Assembly: GCA_014647935.1 (NCBI GenBank)
Contig: BMQD01000006.1
Span: 307,469 to 371,468, forward strand
Direction: 5' to 3'
Length of the DNA: 64,000 bases
DNA from: Planomonospora parontospora
GTDB lineage: Bacteria; Actinomycetota; Actinomycetes; Streptosporangiales; Streptosporangiaceae
In this document: piece by piece, positions 57,846-64,000 of the stretch
How positions within the stretch are numbered: the stretch's first letter is position 1
Layout of the letters: the number at the start of each line of letters is the position of its first letter
Position numbers and translations under genes: made by a program
The notes under the pieces: model-generated
What the model was told of the DNA's origin: nothing
Seen by the model: only the letters and a program-made list of their open reading frames with translations
Databases searched by the model: none

Positions 57846-58729
57846 CGTCCGGCTCCGTTCTGCCCGGCGGGCGGCAGCACCGCGTCGCGCGGATTGCGCG
57901 CCGGCGGCCGCACCACCACCCCCACCACGTTCAACGCGGTCAGATCCGCGTACGGCCGGGCGTACGCGATCCTGGTCAGCTCGCCCGGAGTCGCCTCCAC
58001 CCGCTCGACGACCCCGATCGGCACCCCCGCCACGTACGGCACGCCGCGCTGCGAGCCGAAGCTCACGATCCGCTGGCCCCGGGTGATCGGCGTGGCCGAG
58101 TCGAGCAGCCGGAAGTGCAGCAGCCGCCCGTTCTCCCCGGCCCCCCGCACCACTCCGATCTCGCCGCTGCCCTCCAGCCGGGCGCCCACGGACGAGGCGG
58201 GGGCGCTGATCAGCGCGGCGGTCGAGGTGGACGGTCCCACCTGGACCACCCTTCCGACCAGGCCGTCGCCGTTCAGCACCGTCATCTCCGGCCGCACCCC
58301 GTCGGCGCTGCCCACGTCGAGCTCCACGGCCTCCTCGAAGCCGGGCACGTTCCTGCGGGCGATCACCTGCGCGGGCACGACCTCGTAGCCGCCGAGCCCC
58401 GCCGTGCCCAGCAGGCGGTGCAGCTCCGCCGAGCGCCGGTGGTCCAGCGCCTGCGCGGCCAGCGCGTACCTGAGCCGCTCGTTCTCCCCGCGCAGCTCCT
58501 CGATCCTGCGCTGCGCCTCGGGCGCGGCCGCCACCGCCTCGAAGAAGCGGACCACCGGCCGCGCGACACTCGCGCCCGCCTGTTCGACGGCGCCGAACAC
58601 CGCCGTGCCCGCGCCCCGGAGCGGGCCGAGAGGGGAGTTCTCCCCCGACCTGTGGTCGACCGTCATGAGCACCAGGGCTGAGGCCAGCAGCAGCCCGACC
58701 GTCGCCCGTGCCTGCCGTGTGTCCTTCAT
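57842..58729 (-). CDS. mreC: Rod shape-determining protein MreC
   Basis: This 295-aa protein has one transmembrane helix (VGLLLASALVLMTVD), a coiled coil (AQRRIEELRGENERLRYAL) and paired beta-barrel domains with AQVIARRNVPGFEEAVELD and GLVGRVVQVGPSTSTAAL. MreC links MreB filaments to PBPs outside the membrane. The ATG overlaps the mreB stop (TGATG). The longer upstream frame is antisense-like. It is about the normal length for the family. Confidence 0.95.
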   Translation of the reverse strand: MKDTRQARATVGLLLASALVLMTVDHRSGENSPLGPLRGAGTAVFGAVEQAGASVARPVVRFFEAVAAAPEAQRRIEELRGENERLRYALAAQALDHRRSAELHRLLGTAGLGGYEVVPAQVIARRNVPGFEEAVELDVGSADGVRPEMTVLNGDGLVGRVVQVGPSTSTAALISAPASSVGARLEGSGEIGVVRGAGENGRLLHFRLLDSATPITRGQRIVSFGSQRGVPYVAGVPIGVVERVEATPGELTRIAYARPYADLTALNVVGVVVRPPARNPRDAVLPPAGQNGAGR

Positions 58730-59760
58730 CAGCGTCTCGGCTCCGGGATGAGGACCTGCTGCAGCGCCTCGAAGTCCTCGACGCACTTGCCCGTGCCCAG
58801 CACGACCGAGTCGAGCGCGTTGTCCACCAGGTGGATCGGCATCCCCGTCTCGTCCCTCAGCCGCTCGTCCAGGCCCCGCAGGAGCGCGCCGCCCCCGGTG
58901 AGCACGATCCCCCGGTCCATCAGATCTCCGGAGAGCTCCGGCGGGCACTTGTCCAGCGTGGTCTTGACCGCGTCCACGATCGAGTTCAGCGGCTCCTCGA
59001 TGGCCGCCCGGATCTCCCCCGCCGACACGACGATCATCTTCGGCAGGCCGCTGACCAGGTCGCGGCCGCGGATCTCGGCGTGTCCCTCCTCCGGCATGGC
59101 GCAGGCCGAACCTATCGAGATCTTGATCTCCTCTGCGGTGCGCTCGCCCAGCATGAGCGAGTGCTCCTTCTTGGCGAAGTTGATGATCGCCTGGTCCAGC
59201 TCGTCTCCGCCCACCCGGATCGACTGGCTGGTCACCATGCCGCCCATCGAGATGATGGCCACCTCGGTGGTCCCGCCACCGATGTCGACGACCATGTTGC
59301 CGGTCGGCTCGTGCACCGGGAGGCCGGAGCCGATCGCCGCCGCCATCGGCTCCTCCACGATGTAGACCCGCCGCGCGCCCGCCTGGTAGCCGGCCTCCTT
59401 CACCGCGCGCTGCTCGATGGCGGTGATCCCGCTCGGCACCGCGACGATGACGCGCGGCTTGGCCCAGGGACGGCGGACGTGCACCCGTTGGATGAAGTAG
59501 CGGAGCATGCGCTCGGCGACCTCGAAGTCGGTGATGACACCGTTCTTGAGCGGCCGGACGGCCGTCACGTTGCCGGGGGTCCGGCCGATCATCCGCTTGG
59601 CCTCGATGCCGATCGCCACGATCTTCCCGGTGACCGTATTGATCGCCACGACGGAGGGCTCGTTGAGGATGATGCCGCGGCCTCGCACATAGACGAGGGT
59701 GTTGGCGGTGCCAAGGTCGACCGCCATGTCGCGGCCGAGGAATGCGAGCCTGCTGCCCAT
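58729..59760 (-). CDS. mreB: Actin-like protein MreB
   Basis: The 343-aa protein contains [18 protein letters not shown] and [18 protein letters not shown]. The phosphate-2/connect motif is [20 protein letters not shown] and the adenosine motif is [14 protein letters not shown]. MreB forms membrane-bound filaments. In sporulating actinomycetes it is needed for the spore wall rather than vegetative tip growth. The gene heads mreB-mreC-mreD-mrdA-rodA and is followed upstream by ndk. A 190-bp region with a palindromic terminator separates it from ndk, so the unit has its own promoter. Confidence 0.97.
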   Translation of the reverse strand: MGSRLAFLGRDMAVDLGTANTLVYVRGRGIILNEPSVVAINTVTGKIVAIGIEAKRMIGRTPGNVTAVRPLKNGVITDFEVAERMLRYFIQRVHVRRPWAKPRVIVAVPSGITAIEQRAVKEAGYQAGARRVYIVEEPMAAAIGSGLPVHEPTGNMVVDIGGGTTEVAIISMGGMVTSQSIRVGGDELDQAIINFAKKEHSLMLGERTAEEIKISIGSACAMPEEGHAEIRGRDLVSGLPKMIVVSAGEIRAAIEEPLNSIVDAVKTTLDKCPPELSGDLMDRGIVLTGGGALLRGLDERLRDETGMPIHLVDNALDSVVLGTGKCVEDFEALQQVLIPEPRR

Positions 59761-59890
59761 GGGGAAGCCGCCTTCCTTCCGTCGGTCATCGGCGAGAACT
59801 ACGGAGAGAACTCGCTTTGTAACCGTATGTACCCATCCCTATCCGCAGTGAGCCGTCCTGTCCCAGAAAATCTCACGTTCAGTCACATGC

Positions 59891-59930
59891 GTAAGGCCCC
59901 GCCGTCCCAGCTGGGACGGCGGGGCCTTAC
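59891..59930 (-). terminator. Perfect 40-nt palindrome: ndk terminator
   Basis: The left arm GTAAGGCCCCGCCGTCCCAG is followed without spacer by its exact complement, so a 20-bp stem closes on itself. It lies about 20 bp past the ndk stop on the minus strand and before the mreB promoter region (59761-59890, no gene). Confidence 0.9.
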
Positions 59931-59951
59931 GGGGCCTGCGGAACCGGGAGC

Positions 59952-60362
59952 CTAGAAGCGGTCCGGGAAGAAGATCTTGATCTCGCGGGCGGCGGACTCG
60001 GGCGAGTCCGAGCCGTGGACCACGTTCTCGCCGATCTCCAGGGCGTGGTCGCCGCGGATGGTGCCGGGAGCGGACTTCACCGGGTCGGTCAGACCGGCCA
60101 GCGCGCGGAACGCCTCGACGGCGCGGGGGCCCTCGAGCACCATGGCGACGAGCGGACCGGAGGTGATGAACTCGACCAGCTCACCGAAGAACGGCCGCTC
60201 CGAGTGCTCCGCGTAGTGGGCCTTGGCGGTCTCGGCGTCCAGGGTGCGCAGGTCCATCGCCACGACCTTCAGGCCCTTGCGCTCGACACGGGCGATCACG
60301 TCGCCGATGAGACCGCGCGCGACACCGTCGGGCTTGATCAGGACAAGAGTCCGCTCGGACAC
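59952..60362 (-). CDS. ndk: Nucleoside diphosphate kinase
   Basis: This 136-aa protein has [19 protein letters not shown] at the start and the active-site His in [16 protein letters not shown] near residue 116. It transfers the terminal phosphate between nucleoside di- and triphosphates through phospho-His. GTG at 60362 is preceded by AAAGGAG 9 bp upstream. It is the normal length, ending [10 protein letters not shown]. The gene lies between an MFS gene and the mre cluster on the same strand. Confidence 0.98.
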   Translation of the reverse strand: MSERTLVLIKPDGVARGLIGDVIARVERKGLKVVAMDLRTLDAETAKAHYAEHSERPFFGELVEFITSGPLVAMVLEGPRAVEAFRALAGLTDPVKSAPGTIRGDHALEIGENVVHGSDSPESAAREIKIFFPDRF

Positions 60363-60417
60363 TGAAGTTCTCCTTTGAACGGGATGGGACCGCAGACTTG
60401 CGGTGAACGGGCGCAGT

Positions 60418-62145
60418 TTACCGTCCTCGACCGGTTTCCCCGCGATCGGCGGGCCCGTCCTCCCCGGAGTCCTCCGGCGAGGGCATGGGAGAGGGCACCA
60501 CCGGCCCCGTGCCGGATCCCTCCGGGACCTCCGGCTCCTCCGGAGAGCGGCTCCCCTGCTCGTCCGCCGCCGGACCGGCGCCGGGCCGCTCCCCGGCGGC
60601 CGGACGTTCCGGCTCCCCGGCGTGGTCCGCCGCCTGCGCGGCCTCCCCGGGCCCGGCCGCGTCCGGGACCCGCTCCTTCACCCGGACACCGGCCTGCTCC
60701 GCGGCGGCCGTACCCGGCCGGACCCCCGCCGACCGGCGCGCCAGGAGCGCGCAGAGTACGATCACGACGACCACCAGGCCCCCGCCGACCAGCGCCCACA
60801 GGTGCAGGGCGCTCACGAACGCGTCGACCAGCGCCTGCGAGGACGCGCCGCCCCTCGACCGCACGACCGCCTCCTTCAGGCGGGCGACCTGTATCCCACT
60901 GCCCAGCAGGAAACCCACCAGCACCCCGGGGAAGAACAGCGACAGCGCGAAGAGCGAGGCGCCCACCCCGGACAGCCGCAGAGCGGAGGACAGGGCCACC
61001 GCCGAGCCGGCCGCCAGCAGGACGAACGGGGCGATCAGCACCGGCCCGGCGGCGGCCGGGAGCAGGAACCTCACCGTGCACAGGCCCGCCACCACGAGCA
61101 CCAGACCGCCCGCCGCCAACATGGGCATGACCGCGTCGTTCAGGCGGTTCGCCAGCACGGCGGCGGCCACCGCCGCCGCGCCGGCCAGCACGAAGGCGGG
61201 CCAGAGCGCGGCCAGGCCCGGACCCCCCAGCCCGCGGAGCTCGACGTAGGTGACCTGGGCCGCCATCGACAGGATCACGACCCCGACCGTCAGCATGGTG
61301 TAGGCGAGAATGCGCCCGTCCGTCCCTTCGAAGGACCCCGCTGAGGCGAACCCCGCCAGCACGGCGACGGCCAGCAGCGCCGTGAGGATCACCAGCCCCG
61401 GCGACCAGTCGAAGGTGGTGCCGAAGGCCAGGAACGCGATGCTCACGGAGGGCACGGCGGCGAGCAGCAGCCGCTTCCGCTCCGCCGGACCCGGTCCGGG
61501 CAGCGCCGCGGCGTCCTGGCCGCCCTTCAGCCGCAGCACGAGATAGACGGCCGCGAGCGTGAGGGCGATCCCGGTCAGCAGCGGGTACGGCTGGAGCGTG
61601 ACCCGCCACGAGGTGGCCGCGTCCAGCGGCCACAGGGCGAGCGCCTGCGCCGCCATGAGGCTCGTCGCGAGCATGCCCGCCCACACGGCCCGGAGCATGC
61701 GGGGCCGCTCCCACACCGCCACCAGCGTGGCCGGGATGAGCAGGCCCGCGCCGATCCCGTGCGCTCCCCGGAGGACGCCGACCGTCAGCGCCGAGTCGGC
61801 GAAGCCGCCCGCCGCATCGGCGACCGCGAGCAGCGTCAGCCCGGCCATCAGGACCGGGGCGGCCCGCAGCCGGCGCACGATCAGGGCGGCCAGCGGGACG
61901 GTCATCACCATCGAGGGCAACGCCAGCCCGTGCGCCCGGATCAGCTCGATCTGCGAGACGCCGGGCGGCAGGAGGGCCGCCACCACCGAGATGGTGTTCG
62001 GGATGGCGACGATCGCCAGCGGAAGCGCCACTGCGACGAGCAGTCCGAGGACGACGTCGAGCAGCAAGGAGGGATGTGGCGCACGCGTGGGGACCGCAGG
62101 CTCGGCGGCCACCGTCCGCGTCGGCTGAGGTGGGGGAACGGCCAT
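60418..62145 (-). CDS. MFS-type membrane protein inserted between DUF4233 and ndk
   Basis: The 575-aa protein has about 14 hydrophobic helices, starting [20 protein letters not shown], with [17 protein letters not shown] the last. The overall shape is DHA2-like MFS ([20 protein letters not shown] recalls the TM4 stretch of the family), though motif A is weak. The C-terminal 95 residues are Pro/Glu/Gly-rich and disordered. The ATG at 62145 lies 12 bp after the DUF4233 stop, so it is translated with folC and DUF4233. Substrate is unknown. Residues before the ATG belong to the antisense of DUF4233 and are excluded. Confidence 0.85.
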   Translation of the reverse strand: MAVPPPQPTRTVAAEPAVPTRAPHPSLLLDVVLGLLVAVALPLAIVAIPNTISVVAALLPPGVSQIELIRAHGLALPSMVMTVPLAALIVRRLRAAPVLMAGLTLLAVADAAGGFADSALTVGVLRGAHGIGAGLLIPATLVAVWERPRMLRAVWAGMLATSLMAAQALALWPLDAATSWRVTLQPYPLLTGIALTLAAVYLVLRLKGGQDAAALPGPGPAERKRLLLAAVPSVSIAFLAFGTTFDWSPGLVILTALLAVAVLAGFASAGSFEGTDGRILAYTMLTVGVVILSMAAQVTYVELRGLGGPGLAALWPAFVLAGAAAVAAAVLANRLNDAVMPMLAAGGLVLVVAGLCTVRFLLPAAAGPVLIAPFVLLAAGSAVALSSALRLSGVGASLFALSLFFPGVLVGFLLGSGIQVARLKEAVVRSRGGASSQALVDAFVSALHLWALVGGGLVVVVIVLCALLARRSAGVRPGTAAAEQAGVRVKERVPDAAGPGEAAQAADHAGEPERPAAGERPGAGPAADEQGSRSPEEPEVPEGSGTGPVVPSPMPSPEDSGEDGPADRGETGRGR

Positions 62146-62156
62146 GTTGGCCGACT

Positions 62157-62525
62157 TTAGCGGGAAGTCACGCCCTCGACACGGTGAGCGACGAATATCG
62201 CCGTAATCCACAGCGCGGCGAAGATCGCCCCGAGGAAGAACATCATCGGGACCAGCAGTCCTGAGACGATCGCCAGCACCTGGACGACGCTCCCGGCGAC
62301 ATAGGCGAAGGGGTGCTTGAGCAGGCCGGTGACGATGACGCACAGGACCGCCAACCCGATGCCCACGGCCACCGCCGGCGCGGGGGCGACGCCCTGAACG
62401 TTGATCGCCACGGGGGTGAGCAGTCCCGCGACGATCGCCTCCATCCCGAGCACGCTGGCGCAGAGCCGGCGCATGCCCGGCGTGACCGTGATCATCCTTC
62501 GCCCTTCCCCTCCGGACGGGCTCAT
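62157..62525 (-). CDS. DUF4233 membrane protein
   Basis: This 122-aa protein has four hydrophobic helices (MEAIVAGLLTPVAI, VAVGIGLAVLCVIVTGLL, GSVVQVLAIVSGLLVPMMFF and LGAIFAALWITAIFV). It is the small membrane protein that regularly follows folC in actinobacteria. Its ATG overlaps the folC stop (ATGA). The N-terminal MSPSGGEGRR stretch may be longer than native, and an internal ATG (MITVTPGMRRLCAS) is possible. Its function is unknown; the constant linkage suggests coupling to folate or wall-precursor supply. Confidence 0.9.
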   Translation of the reverse strand: MSPSGGEGRRMITVTPGMRRLCASVLGMEAIVAGLLTPVAINVQGVAPAPAVAVGIGLAVLCVIVTGLLKHPFAYVAGSVVQVLAIVSGLLVPMMFFLGAIFAALWITAIFVAHRVEGVTSR

Positions 62526-63844
62526 CCGGCCTCGCCCGCCTTGAGCAGCAGCCGCGCGTCTCCGGCGGTGACCACCGAACCGGTGATCAGCACCCCCGCC
62601 CCTGCGAACTCCCCCGCCTCGTCCGCCAGGCCGATGGCGAGGTCGATGGCGTCGTCGAGCCGCTCGGCCCGGCGCACCCGCTCGGGACCGAAGACGTCCC
62701 CGGTGAGCGCCGCGAGCTCGTCGACGTCCATGGACCGGGGCGAGGAGTTCCTGGTCACCACGATCTCGTCGACCATGGGCTCCAGCAGTTCCAGCATGCC
62801 CCGTACGTCCTTGTCCTCGAAGACCGCCACCACCGCGATGAGCCTGGCGAAGTCGAAGGACTCGTGCACGGCCTCCAGCGTCGCCTGGACGCCTCCCGGG
62901 TTGTGCGCCGCGTCCACGAGGACCGTGGGGCCCCGCCGGACGACCTCGAGTCTGCCGGGTGACCGCACCTGCAGGAACGCCTGCCGGACGAGCTCGGGAT
63001 CGAGGGCCTCGTCACCGGCGGTCAGCGCCTCGACCGCCGCCAGCGCGCAGGCGGCGTTACCCGCCTGGTGCGCGCCGTACAGCGGGAGGAGGACCTCCTC
63101 GTAGTCCCCCTTCAGGCCCCTCAGGTGGAGCAGCTGCCCACCGATCGCCAGTTCTCTGGAGACGACCCCGAACTCCAGCCCCTCACGCGCCACGACGGCC
63201 CCGGTCTCCGCGGCCCTGCGCATCAGCACCTCGGCCGCGGGAAGCTCCTGCTGGGCCAGTACGGCGGTCGCACCCGGTTTGATGATGCCGGCCTTCTCCC
63301 CCGCGATGGTCGCCACGTCGGGCCCCAGGTAGTCGACGTGGTCGAGGGAGACGGGCGTGATCACGGCCACCGTGCCGTCGGCGACGTTGGTGGCGTCGAA
63401 GCTGCCGCCCATCCCCGTCTCGATCACCGCGACGTCCACCGGGGCGTCGGCGAAGGCGGCGAACGCCATCGCGGTGAGGGTCTCGAAGAAGGACAGCTTC
63501 CTGCCCTGCACGTCGATCATCTCAAGGTAGGGCGCGACGTCCTGGTAGACCTCCGCGAAGCGCTCCTCCTCCAGAGGAACCCCGTCGATGCAGATCCGCT
63601 CACGCATCGAGATCAGATGAGGGCTGGTGAACCGGCCGACTCTGAGGTTCCTCTCCCGCAGGATGGTCTCGATCATTCGCGTCGTGCTCGACTTGCCGTT
63701 CGTACCGGCGACGTGAACGACCGGATACGCGTGCTGCGGTGAGCCGAGCACGTCCATGAGAGCGGAGATCCTGTCCAGAGTGGGCTCGAAGTTCCACTCG
63801 ACGCCGCGCTGCATGATTGCTCGTTCAACCGCTCGATAGTCCAC
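62522..63844 (-). CDS. folC: Bifunctional folylpolyglutamate/dihydrofolate synthase
   Basis: The 440-aa protein has the Mur-ligase-like P-loop HVAGTNGKSSTTRMIE near residue 46, FTSPHLISMRERI, and VAVIETGMGGSFDATNV. The second domain has AAHNPGGVQATLEAV. It adds glutamate to dihydropteroate and folate in the cytosol. GTG at 63844 is weakly preceded by GGGAAC. It starts the folC-DUF4233-MFS run that overlaps throughout. The upstream stretch 63845-64000 has no coding potential that I can support. Confidence 0.96.
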   Translation of the reverse strand: MDYRAVERAIMQRGVEWNFEPTLDRISALMDVLGSPQHAYPVVHVAGTNGKSSTTRMIETILRERNLRVGRFTSPHLISMRERICIDGVPLEEERFAEVYQDVAPYLEMIDVQGRKLSFFETLTAMAFAAFADAPVDVAVIETGMGGSFDATNVADGTVAVITPVSLDHVDYLGPDVATIAGEKAGIIKPGATAVLAQQELPAAEVLMRRAAETGAVVAREGLEFGVVSRELAIGGQLLHLRGLKGDYEEVLLPLYGAHQAGNAACALAAVEALTAGDEALDPELVRQAFLQVRSPGRLEVVRRGPTVLVDAAHNPGGVQATLEAVHESFDFARLIAVVAVFEDKDVRGMLELLEPMVDEIVVTRNSSPRSMDVDELAALTGDVFGPERVRRAERLDDAIDLAIGLADEAGEFAGAGVLITGSVVTAGDARLLLKAGEAG

Positions 63845-63933
63845 GTTCCCAGCCTACTGACTCGGGCGACGGGCTCCCGACCGTCCGGAAACCTGAGAAC
63901 ACCCGCGGGCAGCAGCCCGGGGAAACGGAAGAA

Positions 63934-63956
63934 GGGCCGCCCCCGAAGGACGGCCC
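63934..63956 (-). terminator. Hairpin upstream of folC, minus-strand terminator
   Basis: On the minus strand GGGCCG pairs with CGGCCC, with extra C-G and wobble pairs inside and a UUCG-like loop, followed by TTCTTCCGTTTCC. It should end the transcription of a gene lying beyond the window end, so folC likely has its own promoter in 63845-63930. Confidence 0.65.
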
Positions 63957-64000
63957 ACCCCGTCCCGGGACCACCCCAGCTCCCACGCCACCACCCCGGA

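Overview
The window is chromosomal DNA of a very GC-rich actinomycete. The family content (AfsR/SARP regulator, ECF41 sigma factors, an Rne/Rng protein with a long charged N-terminus, DUF4233 beside folC, TIGR03960/TIGR03936 radical-SAM pair) and the housekeeping gene order fit a filamentous actinobacterium. Streptosporangiales is my best guess, but no rRNA or other marker here proves it.

Region 1 (1-34.9 kb) is an accessory region of short units on both strands. It holds the end of a peptide ABC transporter, a SARP/NB-ARC/TPR regulator, an MFS exporter, a DHFR-like reductase with a 52-aa ORF behind it, a YfbK-type vWA lipoprotein, an asparagine-synthase-like protein, a rhodanese facing a GlxA-type regulator, a MerR regulator facing a methyltransferase, a serpin lipoprotein, a diacylglycerol-kinase-like protein facing a PAF-acetylhydrolase-like protein, a VOC protein facing a TetR regulator, two ECF41 sigma factors (one with its oxidoreductase), an isolated EF-Tu remnant, a CynX/NimT transporter, small membrane proteins, a DUF523 protein, a two-component system and a gluzincin. 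Three identical tRNA-Ala(GGC) genes, all on the minus strand and each followed by a related hairpin and terminator, punctuate it at 6.5, 24.3 and 34.9 kb.

Region 2 (35-64 kb) is the conserved core, almost all on the minus strand. In transcription order it reads folC, DUF4233, MFS, ndk, then mreB-mreC-mreD-mrdA-rodA (all start/stop overlapped), the radical-SAM proteins TIGR03960 and TIGR03936, rne, rplU-rpmA-obgE-proB-proA, a small membrane protein and a Ser/Thr kinase, then nadD, rsfS and a phosphoglycerate-mutase-type phosphatase. The core is interrupted by plus-strand or extra genes: an M48 peptidase and a catalytically dead YpfJ-like protein between the kinase and nadD, a lipoprotein and a DUF4240 gene between nadD and rsfS, and an MFS gene between DUF4233 and ndk.

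Points worth following are the triplicated tRNA-Ala/trailer/terminator cassette, the EF-Tu derivative that keeps domain III but has lost the GTPase and most of domain II, the 30-bp tandem array with a 12-bp palindromic core between divergent genes, clear MerR-, TetR- and ECF41-type control sites, the pseudo-peptidase, and repeated short tandem duplications that sit on or just after stop codons. I found no CRISPR array, IS element, integrase, phage gene or rRNA, and no single complete undescribed system that I would stake a claim on.
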